Source: JAQUCI01 sp964553255
GTDB taxonomy: Bacteria > Bacillota_I > Bacilli_A > Erysipelotrichales > Erysipelotrichaceae
Assembly (NCBI GenBank): GCA_964553255.1
Contig: CAZKJS010000012.1
Coordinates: forward strand, 1-37,028
DNA length: 37,028 nucleotides
Reading direction: 5' to 3'
A program made the translations under genes and the position numbers. The notes under the pieces were generated by a model. That model had not been told where the DNA came from. It worked only from the letters and a program-made list of their open reading frames with translations, and did no database searches. Shown piece after piece: positions 17,397 to 25,301 of the stretch. Each line of letters opens with the position of its first letter. Within the stretch, counting starts at the first letter, position 1.

Positions 17397-18101
17397 ATAT
17401 TCTAAACATAGTTTGATAAATAATTCGAATAAAGCAAAGTGCTTATCATCATCAATCAGTCTTTCTGGATGCCATTGTACGGCAAAGATATTATTGCCAT
17501 CTTCAATAGCTTCGATCAAACCATCAGGACTAAAAGCGGTCGCTTTGAAATAGGGGGATAGTTTTTTTATTGCTTGATGATGATAACTGTTGACTTGATA
17601 TGAATCACCAAAGATGTCGTGTAATTGACTTTTAGCTTTAAACTCAACCAAGTGAGCCGTTTTAGGATTGTCTAAGCGAAGTTGTTGTTGGTGAATCTCA
17701 ACAGCGCCACCAAACTCACTTGGGATATCTTGAATCAATGAACCGTCAAAGGCAACATTTAAAACTTGAAGTCCCCGACAAATACCAAAGATCGGTTTAT
17801 TAGCTTTTTTGAATTTTCGCGCTAAGATAAGATCAGCTTCATCAATGGTACTATATGCGATTTGTGCAGTTGCATGTAATGGTTCGTTGTAATACTTGCT
17901 ATCAACATCTTCACCACCAGTTATCAATAAACCATCAAAAAAAGCAACAATATCATCAAGATCATCATAAATACGATGCGGAAATAGTAAAGCAGTACCA
18001 TTTGCTTGGTAGATAGCTTCAATATAATCAGTATATATAGCGGTTTTTAGTTTTTTCTCATTAGGATTAACGCGAGTTGTTATTAAGATACATGGTTTCA
18101 T
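17388..18101 (-). CDS. Class I glutamine-amidotransferase-like hydrolase (peptidase C26, PuuD-like)
   Basis: A gamma-glutamyl hydrolase of the PuuD/peptidase C26 group, which cleaves gamma-glutamyl bonds such as gamma-glutamyl-GABA in polyamine breakdown. The nucleophile Cys is in GICRGLQ and the catalytic His in AVQWHPE. GLLITGGEDVD is the oxyanion-side motif. I start at the ATG at 18101 (237 residues), because GGAG sits 7 bases before it; the ATG at 18113 is in frame but overlaps that site. No polyamine genes are near, so the substrate is uncertain. A TATAAT lies upstream at 18127-18132 on this strand. Confidence 0.88.
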   Translation of the reverse strand: MKPCILITTRVNPNEKKLKTAIYTDYIEAIYQANGTALLFPHRIYDDLDDIVAFFDGLLITGGEDVDSKYYNEPLHATAQIAYSTIDEADLILARKFKKANKPIFGICRGLQVLNVAFDGSLIQDIPSEFGGAVEIHQQQLRLDNPKTAHLVEFKAKSQLHDIFGDSYQVNSYHHQAIKKLSPYFKATAFSPDGLIEAIEDGNNIFAVQWHPERLIDDDKHFALFELFIKLCLEYQK

Positions 18102-18126
18102 AGTAGTCTCCATTTAGTTTATTAAT

Positions 18127-18132
18127 ATTATA
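18127..18132 (-). promoter_or_regulatory. -10 box upstream of the C26 hydrolase
   Basis: A perfect TATAAT on the minus strand, 26 bases before the ATG at 18101. The possible -35 boxes GTGTAA (17-base spacing) and TTGTGT (19-base spacing) are weak. Confidence 0.4.
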
Positions 18133-18194
18133 AGATATTTCACATAATTTTACACAATTAAACGATTATTTAGCGTATTTTCCTTGGTATATTT

Positions 18195-18320
18195 TCAGTG
18201 TAAGAAGAAATGCTTACCTGCGCGGATGAACCTCTTCTCCTGCAAATAAATTCCCTAAAAAACCGTGCAGAATTCTATCCCCTTATAATAATATGAAAAA
18301 AGACGCTAAGCGTCTTTTTT
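18195..18320 (+). ncRNA. Candidate small RNA ending in an intrinsic terminator
   Basis: No ORF lies here, yet the plus strand shows ordered structure: a small GTAAG/CTTAC hairpin, an 8-bp stem CTGCGCGG (18218-18225) with CCGTGCAG (18263-18270), and a strong terminator at 18296-18320. The stem includes one G-U pair that pairs only on the plus strand, which supports this direction. Unpaired C-rich stretches (CCTCTTCTCC, TTCCC, ATCCCC) could bind ribosome binding sites, in the manner of RsaE/RoxS. A TATATT at 18188-18193 may be the -10 box but has no good -35. I do not recognise an RNA family. It could instead be a 5' leader or degraded DNA. Confidence 0.35.
18296..18320. terminator. Bidirectional intrinsic terminator
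   Basis: Stem GACGC/GCGTC (18302-18306 with 18310-18314) extended by A6/T6 pairing, three-base loop. On the minus strand it ends the ceramidase-like/mnmL/mnmM operon; on the plus strand it would end the candidate small RNA. Confidence 0.8.
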
Positions 18321-18324
18321 CAAT

Positions 18325-18861
18325 TTAAGTCTTTTGAAGTAAATACAAAATAGGAGCATCTTTTCTGTCTTGGTAAGTGTAAGATTTCAAGAGTTTAAAT
18401 GCTGTCATTAATTCTAACTGCTCAATAAAGCAGTCATGCTCAATTTTACCATCTGGATGACCAATATAAAATGTCATTAACAGATGTCCATTTGATCTAA
18501 GTAATTTAGCAGCCTCTTTAATTGCTTGCATGGTTGAAAAAGCTGTTGTTGTTATTGTTGGATCACCTTTAGGTAAATAACCAAGATTAAATACAATCAA
18601 ATCAACTTGTTGTTTGACATAGTGACTCATATTAGAATGGCTATCACATATTAATTCAAAATTGGTCAGATGAGCAAGCTTATTTTTTGTGTTTACGATT
18701 GCTATAGCTTGAATATCAAAACCATATACATAATAACAGTTTAAAACTAAAAATAAGGTGTCATTACCATTACCGATTGTTGCATCAATCGCAATACTTG
18801 CTGGTGTTATAATCTTTTTGATCCAACTATGTGCTACTGTATTGATGTTAGTTGGTCTCAT
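18325..18861 (-). CDS. mnmM: MnmM (YtqB), tRNA 5-aminomethyl-2-thiouridine methyltransferase
   Basis: A small Rossmann-fold SAM methyltransferase of the YtqB/MnmM family, which methylates nm5(s2)U34 of tRNA to mnm5(s2)U in Gram-positive bacteria. The SAM site is seen as AIDATIGNGNDTLFL, with a later VFNLGYLPKGDP motif typical of this family. From the ATG at 18861 it has 178 residues; AAGGA precedes this ATG, so the upstream in-frame ATG at 18885 is not preferred. It overlaps the stop of mnmL by 14 bases, matching the ytqA-ytqB order of Bacillus. Confidence 0.9.
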   Translation of the reverse strand: MRPTNINTVAHSWIKKIITPASIAIDATIGNGNDTLFLVLNCYYVYGFDIQAIAIVNTKNKLAHLTNFELICDSHSNMSHYVKQQVDLIVFNLGYLPKGDPTITTTAFSTMQAIKEAAKLLRSNGHLLMTFYIGHPDGKIEHDCFIEQLELMTAFKLLKSYTYQDRKDAPILYLLQKT

Positions 18862-19816
18862 AGTATTTTCCTTGGTAGGTATCACGTTTTACCATTTCCT
18901 TGGCAATATCATTGCGAATGATTGTCTTATTGCTTGTCCACAATGGCGCAATTAGTTCAGACACTAAAGCATCACCAGTAACACGCTCGATTACCATACT
19001 TGCTGGCAAAAACTCAAGCTGTTTTATCACAATATCAACATACTCATTTTTACTAAGTAAATAGAAGGGATTGTTACCATATATTTCAGCTAACTTCGTA
19101 TTTTTAATTATATGTAACATGTGAATCTTGATACCATCAACATTTAGCCTTGCCACGTGTTTTGCTGTTGTAAGCATCATTTCTTCATTTTCATTTGGTA
19201 AGCCGTTAATGATATGAAGACATACACGAATGTTAGCTTGTTGTAATTTTTTTACGGTTATATTTAAACAATTAAGATCATGGCCTCGATTGAGTTTCAT
19301 CATGGTTTCATCATTGATTGACTGTAATCCCAGTTCAATTGTGATTGGTTTAATCTTGTTTAAAGCTTGAAAATAAGCAATTTTTTCATCATCCAAGCAA
19401 TCAGGACGAGTAGCGATCGCAATTTCAACAATTGATTTATCTAACACAAAAGGGTCATATAGTGCTTTTAGTGCTGTTAAACTAGCATGATTATTTGTAT
19501 AAGCTTGGAAATAAGCGATTGCTAAACCACTCGGCCATTTTCGCATCATCATTTGTTTACCAGCTAAGAATTGCTCATAGATATCATTTGATCGGATTAT
19601 CGTATCACCACTACCACGACTACTACAAAACAAACACCCGCCAAAACCACAAGTTCCATCACGATTGGGACATGAAAAACCCGCATCAAGCGGTATTTTA
19701 AATACTTTCTGGTGGTACTTATTTTTTAGATAATAACTATATGTATGATAACGAAGGTTATCATCACTTAGTAAAAAAGGATTTTTGATTGTATGCTTTG
19801 ATCTTCGTAATGACAT
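18848..19816 (-). CDS. mnmL: MnmL (YtqA), radical SAM protein of tRNA wobble uridine modification
   Basis: A radical SAM enzyme of the TIGR01212 family, described in Bacillus as acting before MnmM in the conversion of cmnm5U to nm5U. The cluster-binding cysteines are seen in FSCPNRDGTCGFGGCLFC. RYHTYSYYL before it and ELGLQSINDETM after it are characteristic. I start at the ATG at 19816, giving 322 residues, the Bacillus YtqA length, with AGAGGAT upstream; the ATG at 19858 is further inside the preceding gene. It overlaps the ceramidase-like gene by 53 bases and mnmM by 14, so the three are one operon. Confidence 0.9.
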   Translation of the reverse strand: MSLRRSKHTIKNPFLLSDDNLRYHTYSYYLKNKYHQKVFKIPLDAGFSCPNRDGTCGFGGCLFCSSRGSGDTIIRSNDIYEQFLAGKQMMMRKWPSGLAIAYFQAYTNNHASLTALKALYDPFVLDKSIVEIAIATRPDCLDDEKIAYFQALNKIKPITIELGLQSINDETMMKLNRGHDLNCLNITVKKLQQANIRVCLHIINGLPNENEEMMLTTAKHVARLNVDGIKIHMLHIIKNTKLAEIYGNNPFYLLSKNEYVDIVIKQLEFLPASMVIERVTGDALVSELIAPLWTSNKTIIRNDIAKEMVKRDTYQGKYYETN

Positions 19817-20972
19817 TTTGCTTATCCTCTTCAGTTTGTAGTTCAATGTAGTATTCATATGAAATGTGCTTGTTTTTGGGTTGGGTTAGATATCCGATCA
19901 ACCCTTGGCTATAACATACTAAAAGCGTCTGGTCTTTGTTGATGTAGCGATTATAATCAGAGAAAAGTTCAAAAGGATTAAATATCAAACGATAACCAGC
20001 TAAATCAAGACAATTGAAAGTAACTGATGTTTGACCATCATTGATCTTGTCTTTCATTACATTGACAAACTTCTCACCAAATGAAAGCTCAATAAGTTCT
20101 TTTTCAGTATATTGATCTAGCTTATCACTTAAAATTTCTTTATATGGTTTTAATTGTACATTTACGTCAAACTGTTCTTGAACATGATCAATGGTCAATG
20201 TGCGTTGTTTCAAATTGACATTACGATTCATTAGTTTGATGAAGTGAAGGGCTAGTATGTTACCTAGTCGCGTTATTTCATCATAGTTATTGCTACGACG
20301 ATTAAGACGGGTTGATATATCGCCATCAGCACCTTGTAAATAGATAAAAAACTCTTTTGGATATTTTCTGATCAAGCGTTCAACAGCGCTACCAGGAAAC
20401 TCGCTAGTAAAATAATTAGCGTATCCTTGAGGGGTTGTGGGGTGACAGTTATAAAAGACAATGTTACCAATTCGGGCTTGATCATCATAAAAACTCAATA
20501 CACCGCCATAGACTTGATCACTACTCTTGTTGTTGATGCGAGGTTTACCAACATGATCAAATTGTTCCCAACTGTAATTGACATAGATATTTTTATCAAC
20601 TAAATGACAGTTTTTGATCATTAAAGCAACTTTTCCAACAGTATACTCCATATATGTTTGATCTACTCTTATCAAGTTGTTTATATTGCATAATGAAGGA
20701 GCATAATGAGTATGCGTACTACTAAAAATAAAAGTTACATCTTCTTTGATAACCTCTTTAATTTTATTTTCAAATATTTTTTGAATGTCTTTACTGATAC
20801 CAAGAGAGTCAAAAGCTAAGATAATTAGATTATGATCATCGCTTTTTAATCTAAGACATCGTGCATAAAGATCCCCACGCACATTCAAAATTGGATTTTT
20901 TTCATTGAATATTCCGACATGGATGGTAGGTTTGGTTGGGTTGATGCAAATTTGATTATATCCAATCAACAT
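19764..20972 (-). CDS. Neutral/alkaline ceramidase N-terminal-domain-like protein
   Basis: A 402-residue protein resembling the catalytic N-terminal domain of neutral ceramidases, zinc amidases that cleave ceramide. I see the metal motif STHTHYAP near residues 85-92, an earlier LAFDSLG segment, FYNCHPTTPQG and the GADGDIS motif near residues 215-221. It lacks a signal peptide and the C-terminal beta-sandwich of secreted ceramidases, so it is probably cytoplasmic. Its natural substrate is unknown; bacterial relatives are mostly uncharacterised. The start at 20972 is chosen because AGAGG is correctly spaced for it; the ATG at 20978 is too close. It is the first gene of an operon with mnmL and mnmM. 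Confidence 0.78.
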   Translation of the reverse strand: MLIGYNQICINPTKPTIHVGIFNEKNPILNVRGDLYARCLRLKSDDHNLIILAFDSLGISKDIQKIFENKIKEVIKEDVTFIFSSTHTHYAPSLCNINNLIRVDQTYMEYTVGKVALMIKNCHLVDKNIYVNYSWEQFDHVGKPRINNKSSDQVYGGVLSFYDDQARIGNIVFYNCHPTTPQGYANYFTSEFPGSAVERLIRKYPKEFFIYLQGADGDISTRLNRRSNNYDEITRLGNILALHFIKLMNRNVNLKQRTLTIDHVQEQFDVNVQLKPYKEILSDKLDQYTEKELIELSFGEKFVNVMKDKINDGQTSVTFNCLDLAGYRLIFNPFELFSDYNRYINKDQTLLVCYSQGLIGYLTQPKNKHISYEYYIELQTEEDKQNVITKIKAYNQKSFFTK

Positions 20973-21091
20973 AAACATACCTCTATTTTTTGATTATAAC
21001 ACAAATCTGTCATAAATCTAAGTTATCTATATGTTATATATATGAAAAAAGGTATAATATCATTGATTATGAAGAAAATGGAGTGATTAGT

Positions 21092-22171
21092 ATGAATGAA
21101 ACTGAAAAAAAGCGGAAATTCATTATAGATTTTGTTTATCTTTTGATCATTCTTGGATTGAGTTATCTAGCGATCAAAAGATTATTTCCGATTATATCAC
21201 CACTTTTAGTGGCTTGGTTGATAGCCTCGATTTTACAACGACCAACAAATTATATTAGTAAAAAGTTGAAAATCAATCATAAGATTACCGCTGTTGCTTT
21301 ATTACTTATCACGTATGCTTTGGTAGTTTTGATCGTTTTACTTTTAGCCACAAGCCTTTTTGGGGCTATTAGAGATTTGTTTATGACTTTCCCAACCATT
21401 TATACTAAAGAGTTAGAACCATACTTGATTCAACTCTTCAATGACATTCAAGCTAACTTAATAGCGTCATACCCAGACATAATCACTAACGTTAGTGAGT
21501 TTTCATCATCTATACTTAGTTGGTTAGCAAATTCAGTCACAAATGTATCTATGTGGGTGGTCACAATGATCACAAACTTCGCTAAAACACTACCAAACAC
21601 TTTTATTAGAGTGCTAGTTTCTATTGTCGCTTCGGTTTTCATGGTTCTTGATTATCAAAATATCGTTAATTTTGTGGCTAAACAGTTTAGCAAGAAAACA
21701 AGGGATATCGCTATCGATGTCAAGAATTATATTATCAATATATTATGGAGTTATGTAAAATCATATTCGCTTATCATGCTTATAACATTCTGTGAGCTTG
21801 CGATTGGTCTTTCAATCTTGCAAGTTAAAAATGGTGTTCTTATCGCATTGATCATTGCTTTCTTTGATATTTTACCAATATTGGGAACAGGAACCATTTT
21901 AATACCGTGGGTCATTGTTTCTTTGATCCAACAAAAGTTTGCTTTCGCAATTCAAATGGCTATTATTTACATTATCGTGACGGTTATTCGCAATATCATT
22001 GAACCAAAGATTGTTGGTAAACAAGTAGGGTTACCACCACTAATAATTCTAATAAGTATCTTTGTTGGAGCGCAGTTATTTGGCATCATTGGTTTATTTG
22101 GATTTCCAATATTGTTGTCCTTATTGAATTATCTTAATAAAAAGAAAACAATCAAACTATTTAACAATTAA
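21092..22171 (+). CDS. AI-2E/YtvI family membrane protein
   Basis: A 359-residue polytopic membrane protein of the AI-2E transporter superfamily, most like the YtvI branch. Hydrophobic segments occur at about 10-60 (two), 70-95, 150-215 and several from 230 to the end. Family motifs are PIISPLLVAWLIA near the N-terminus, FDILPILGTGTILIPW, and the late IIEPKIVGKQVGLPPL block. Substrate and direction of transport are unknown. I start at the ATG at 21092 (GGAG at 7 bases); the frame is open back to 20990 but that part reads through a possible promoter (TATAAT at 21053-21058). A terminator follows the stop. Confidence 0.88.
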   Translation: MNETEKKRKFIIDFVYLLIILGLSYLAIKRLFPIISPLLVAWLIASILQRPTNYISKKLKINHKITAVALLLITYALVVLIVLLLATSLFGAIRDLFMTFPTIYTKELEPYLIQLFNDIQANLIASYPDIITNVSEFSSSILSWLANSVTNVSMWVVTMITNFAKTLPNTFIRVLVSIVASVFMVLDYQNIVNFVAKQFSKKTRDIAIDVKNYIINILWSYVKSYSLIMLITFCELAIGLSILQVKNGVLIALIIAFFDILPILGTGTILIPWVIVSLIQQKFAFAIQMAIIYIIVTVIRNIIEPKIVGKQVGLPPLIILISIFVGAQLFGIIGLFGFPILLSLLNYLNKKKTIKLFNN

Positions 22172-22194
22172 AAGATGGCAAATGCCATCTTTTT
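22170..22194 (+). terminator. Intrinsic terminator after the YtvI-like gene
   Basis: A 10-bp stem AAAAGATGGC/GCCATCTTTT (22170-22179 with 22184-22193) with a four-base loop and T tract. The following 230 bases up to the next terminator hold no gene that I can see. Confidence 0.85.
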
Positions 22195-22425
22195 AAAATT
22201 CTTTTGCTTGATATAGGAGTACTAACTATCAACATGATATGGGTGTTGATGAAGTATTTACAGCGATAATATATCCAGCAAGAATACATTTGACAAATAG
22301 TAAAAAGGAACATTAGTGTATTGTATTAGTGTGGTATAAATTAAAAGATTTTCTATATGTTCATCTTAACTAATAGTAGACAATGATAGCATATCAATTA
22401 TTTTCGGTAGATACAGTATGTCAAT

Positions 22426-22448
22426 AAAAAAGACATCAATTTGATGTC
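22426..22448 (-). terminator. Intrinsic terminator of the NRPS operon
   Basis: On the minus strand a GACATC/GATGTC stem (22443-22448 with 22432-22437) with a five-base loop is followed by six T. It overlaps the stop codon of the PPTase-GNAT gene, the last gene of the operon. Confidence 0.75.
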
Positions 22449-23443
22449 GTAAGATCTAAAGCGAAATAAGAAACGTTTGCTAGGGGGTTGTCGTAGTATG
22501 GTGGAATCTTTGTGAAGCCTAGTTTCAAATATAGTTTATTTGCGGGATCAAGCGAGTCAAGTGTATCAAGTACTAGCTTCTTGTAGCCAATTGCTTTAGC
22601 TTCTTTTATTAGATGTAGCATTAATTGTTGAGCTACATGATACTGTCTGAACTCTTCTCTAACAAACAATCTTTTAACTTCACCACTATCTTGATCAAAA
22701 GGTTTAAGGCCAACACAACCAATAGCTTGATCATTAAGATAACTGATGAATAAGCGTCCAAATGGTGGTTTATAGATCGCCCATAGATCATTCAGTTCTT
22801 TCTTTACATCTTGAAAAGATAAATCTATAGCAAGTTCTGCAATATAATCATTGATCAAAGCCAATGCATCATTATAGTTATTGATATTAAGTGGTTGTAT
22901 ATCAATTAACATACTTATCAATTGATATGTGCTTGATTTAGTGGCTAAACAAAGAGAATATTCTTTTGATACCTTGATAGGATGTAGATAAATATCATCA
23001 ATTTTATTGATTAACTTGTTCTCACTAACTACTGAGAACAAGTTAAAATTATCATCAATACCCCAACCATGGTATTTAACATAACTTTCTTTTGCGCACC
23101 AAATATCAAAGAAGTGTTCTTCATTCTTGTCGATAAAATCGGCTTCATCTTTGTGCATAAAGCGTCTAGCTATCTTTTTGGTATCGCATGATCTTTTGTA
23201 TTCAATATCAATACCAACAGGACTATCATCGATTGCACAAACCCAGTATCTTTTCGAGTGTGAAATGTTGAAATAAATAGGATTGTCTTTTATATAAGGC
23301 TTTCCTTTATCATCTTTCATGATGATAAGTTTGTCTATCTCGCGATTAAAACGGCTTAAATAATCTTTTAAGCATTTTTTGATCAATGCGTTGCCATCAT
23401 TTTTTAATGTGACATCAAATAGGTAGACGAAGGTTTTACTCAT
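22436..23443 (-). CDS. Sfp-type 4'-phosphopantetheinyl transferase fused to GNAT acetyltransferase
   Basis: Two domains in 335 residues. Residues 1 to about 175 are an Sfp-class phosphopantetheinyl transferase, which arms carrier proteins with the CoA arm. I see YFNISHSKRYWVCAI, the Mg-binding GIDIEYKR and the WCAKESYVK signature. Residues about 176-335 are a GNAT-type N-acetyltransferase with VKRLFVREEFRQYHVAQQL as its CoA-binding strand-helix; the pyrophosphate-loop glycine appears as His, so this loop is degenerate. The gene overlaps the ACP gene by 8 bases and closes the NRPS operon. Its likely targets are the ACP and the two NRPS T domains. The acetyltransferase may modify the peptide or give self-protection, by inference only. 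Confidence 0.88.
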   Translation of the reverse strand: MSKTFVYLFDVTLKNDGNALIKKCLKDYLSRFNREIDKLIIMKDDKGKPYIKDNPIYFNISHSKRYWVCAIDDSPVGIDIEYKRSCDTKKIARRFMHKDEADFIDKNEEHFFDIWCAKESYVKYHGWGIDDNFNLFSVVSENKLINKIDDIYLHPIKVSKEYSLCLATKSSTYQLISMLIDIQPLNINNYNDALALINDYIAELAIDLSFQDVKKELNDLWAIYKPPFGRLFISYLNDQAIGCVGLKPFDQDSGEVKRLFVREEFRQYHVAQQLMLHLIKEAKAIGYKKLVLDTLDSLDPANKLYLKLGFTKIPPYYDNPLANVSYFALDLTTSN

Positions 23444-23663
23444 TTACACCATGATCTCTTAAATATTTAAGAGCATCTTTCACTTGATGGATGTTCCAAA
23501 CATCACGTGTTGGTATTGTGATATCATAGTGTTCTTCAACTGCACTGATGATATTTACGATATCAAATGAACTTAATTCAAGATCTTTGATAAAGTCAGT
23601 TTCTAACGTGACAGTCTTACGTCCGGTAACACTGGTAATAATCGATTTTAAAGTCTCAAACAT
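23436..23663 (-). CDS. Stand-alone acyl carrier protein
   Basis: A 75-residue carrier protein. The phosphopantetheine Ser lies in DLELSSFDIVNI (about residue 32); the usual motif is DSL, here SSF, so the preceding Asp is replaced by Ser. The four-helix pattern and length fit ACP/DltC-like proteins. AAGGAG precedes the ATG. It lies between an acyl ligase and the phosphopantetheinyl transferase, so it probably holds a fatty acyl group to be passed to the first C domain of the NRPS. The housekeeping fatty-acid ACP is a less likely alternative because of the location. Confidence 0.9.
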   Translation of the reverse strand: MFETLKSIITSVTGRKTVTLETDFIKDLELSSFDIVNIISAVEEHYDITIPTRDVWNIHQVKDALKYLRDHGVNE

Positions 23664-23666
23664 TGG

Positions 23667-25292
23667 TTAACTCCTTTTGATCTTGTTTAGGCCAGTCTTA
23701 GGTAATGGTGATTCTGATATCTTGACCATTTGAATTTGCTTATAAGCTGGTAGTTTAAGATTTATCTTGTTTATTTCATTTTGAAGAATATCTAGTACTT
23801 CATAAGAAGGCATGTCTGCTGTTAGTAAGGGATCAGGGTAAACTGTAACACTCAATTTAACATCATCTACTGAAAGACCAGTAGGAGCACCATAAGCTAA
23901 CACCTCTTTTACAAAAGGAATCTCTTGTAGATAACCCTCGATTTCTTCTGGTGATGTTTTCTTGCCATTTTTAAAGACGATCAAGTTTTTCTTTCTGCCA
24001 GTAATATATAAGAATCCTTGTTTATTGATATGTCCAATATCACCTGTCTTAAACCATTCACCATCAAAGGCTTCAGCAGTTAGTTGGGGATCTTGGTAGT
24101 AGCCAATCATCGTACTTACTCCCTTAACATAGATTTCATTGTCTACAATCTTAACTTTGTAATGAGGTAAGACTAAACCAACAGATCCAATCTCATTATT
24201 ACATTCACGATTAACAGATACTAACGGAGAGCATTCTGTTATACCATAACCTTGAAGAACGATAACGCCAAGTTTATCAAATTTTCTGATTAATTGCTCA
24301 GCGATATGAGCACCACCACAAACAATCATTTTAAGATTTCGACCACAAATTTTGCTTAATACTAATTTAAATATTTCAGTATTTGGATTAGATTTGAACA
24401 AAGAAGGTTTACTCTTCATTAGTTCATCAAGTTCATTTAATTTATTAAGTTTTTGTAGTTCTAAAGCGAAATATTTATAAATGGTTTCAACAAGCAGTGG
24501 AACAGCCATTAGATAATCAGGCTCAAATAAAGCCATATCTCTAAAGGATGTTTTCATATTGCCATTAATGCAAATTGATAAACCTTGACTCATAACATCA
24601 ATTATGGAACAAGTCAAACCATAAGTATGATACAAAGGCAGTGGTGTATATAGTTTTCCACTAACTTTAACTAAAGCCATGGCATCAATCGCATTATAGA
24701 GAATGGCTTTTTGTGATAACATTACTGGTTTTGAAGTGCTTGTGGTCCCTGAAGTATAGTAGATAAATGAACAAGCAAGAGGATCAATTACTTTTTCATC
24801 AATCGCTTGTAGAGCTTTGTGATCACTACTTCCTTCACTAATAAGGGCCATAAACGCTTCTTGATTGCTGATGATAATGGCATCAACACCAAGTGCAAAG
24901 TGTTTAATGATATGTTCAAAGGATTCAGAATAAAGTATTAGTTCACAATCAGCTTGTTTTATCATCTTAACAATTGTGTCTTCAGCTTGTTCAGTATCAA
25001 TACATACAGCAACAGCATTGATATAAGCTAATGCGAAAACAGAAACTAACCACTCAATACTGTTTTCAGCAACAACAGCACAATGTTTACTACGATAACC
25101 CCTAGTTTCAAAAAAAGCAGCTAAGTTCTTAACTCTTTCACAGAAAACTTCATATGTGATCGTTGTAATTTGACCTTGACGATCATAGATTGATAAGCAA
25201 TCTTGTGATGCGTAATGCTGATGTAAGTACTTTGTGAATGAACGGAAATCTTCAAGATATACAACATGATTTAAATCGGTATTAGTACACAT
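23667..25292 (-). CDS. AMP-forming acyl-CoA/acyl-ACP ligase
   Basis: A 541-residue member of the ANL adenylating superfamily, most like long-chain acyl-CoA ligases. It would activate a carboxylic acid as acyl-AMP and load it on the adjacent ACP or on CoA. I see GYGITECSPL (A5), WFKTGDIG (A7), GRKKNLIVF (hinge) and the catalytic Lys near the end in KTGLNKIKR. The phosphate loop is unusual: YTSGTTSTSKPVML instead of the common TSGTTGxPKGVML, so two glycines and a proline are changed while Thr and Lys remain. AGGAGG precedes the ATG. It lies 9 bases after the HD-GYP gene and 3 before the ACP gene in the NRPS operon. Confidence 0.9.
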   Translation of the reverse strand: MCTNTDLNHVVYLEDFRSFTKYLHQHYASQDCLSIYDRQGQITTITYEVFCERVKNLAAFFETRGYRSKHCAVVAENSIEWLVSVFALAYINAVAVCIDTEQAEDTIVKMIKQADCELILYSESFEHIIKHFALGVDAIIISNQEAFMALISEGSSDHKALQAIDEKVIDPLACSFIYYTSGTTSTSKPVMLSQKAILYNAIDAMALVKVSGKLYTPLPLYHTYGLTCSIIDVMSQGLSICINGNMKTSFRDMALFEPDYLMAVPLLVETIYKYFALELQKLNKLNELDELMKSKPSLFKSNPNTEIFKLVLSKICGRNLKMIVCGGAHIAEQLIRKFDKLGVIVLQGYGITECSPLVSVNRECNNEIGSVGLVLPHYKVKIVDNEIYVKGVSTMIGYYQDPQLTAEAFDGEWFKTGDIGHINKQGFLYITGRKKNLIVFKNGKKTSPEEIEGYLQEIPFVKEVLAYGAPTGLSVDDVKLSVTVYPDPLLTADMPSYEVLDILQNEINKINLKLPAYKQIQMVKISESPLPKTGLNKIKRS

Positions 25293-25301
25293 ATTTACCT
25301 C

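Noticed and set aside
18195..18320. 6S RNA or SRP RNA
   Set aside because: The length is too short for 6S and there is no large central bubble that I can fold. The conserved SRP loop with GGAAG and AGCAG is missing on both strands.
22195..22425. Promoter or gene in the spacer with TTGACA near 22289
   Set aside because: TTGACA is followed by only a poor -10 and leads to no gene on the plus strand; an ATCAACA/TGTTGAT hairpin there has no T run.
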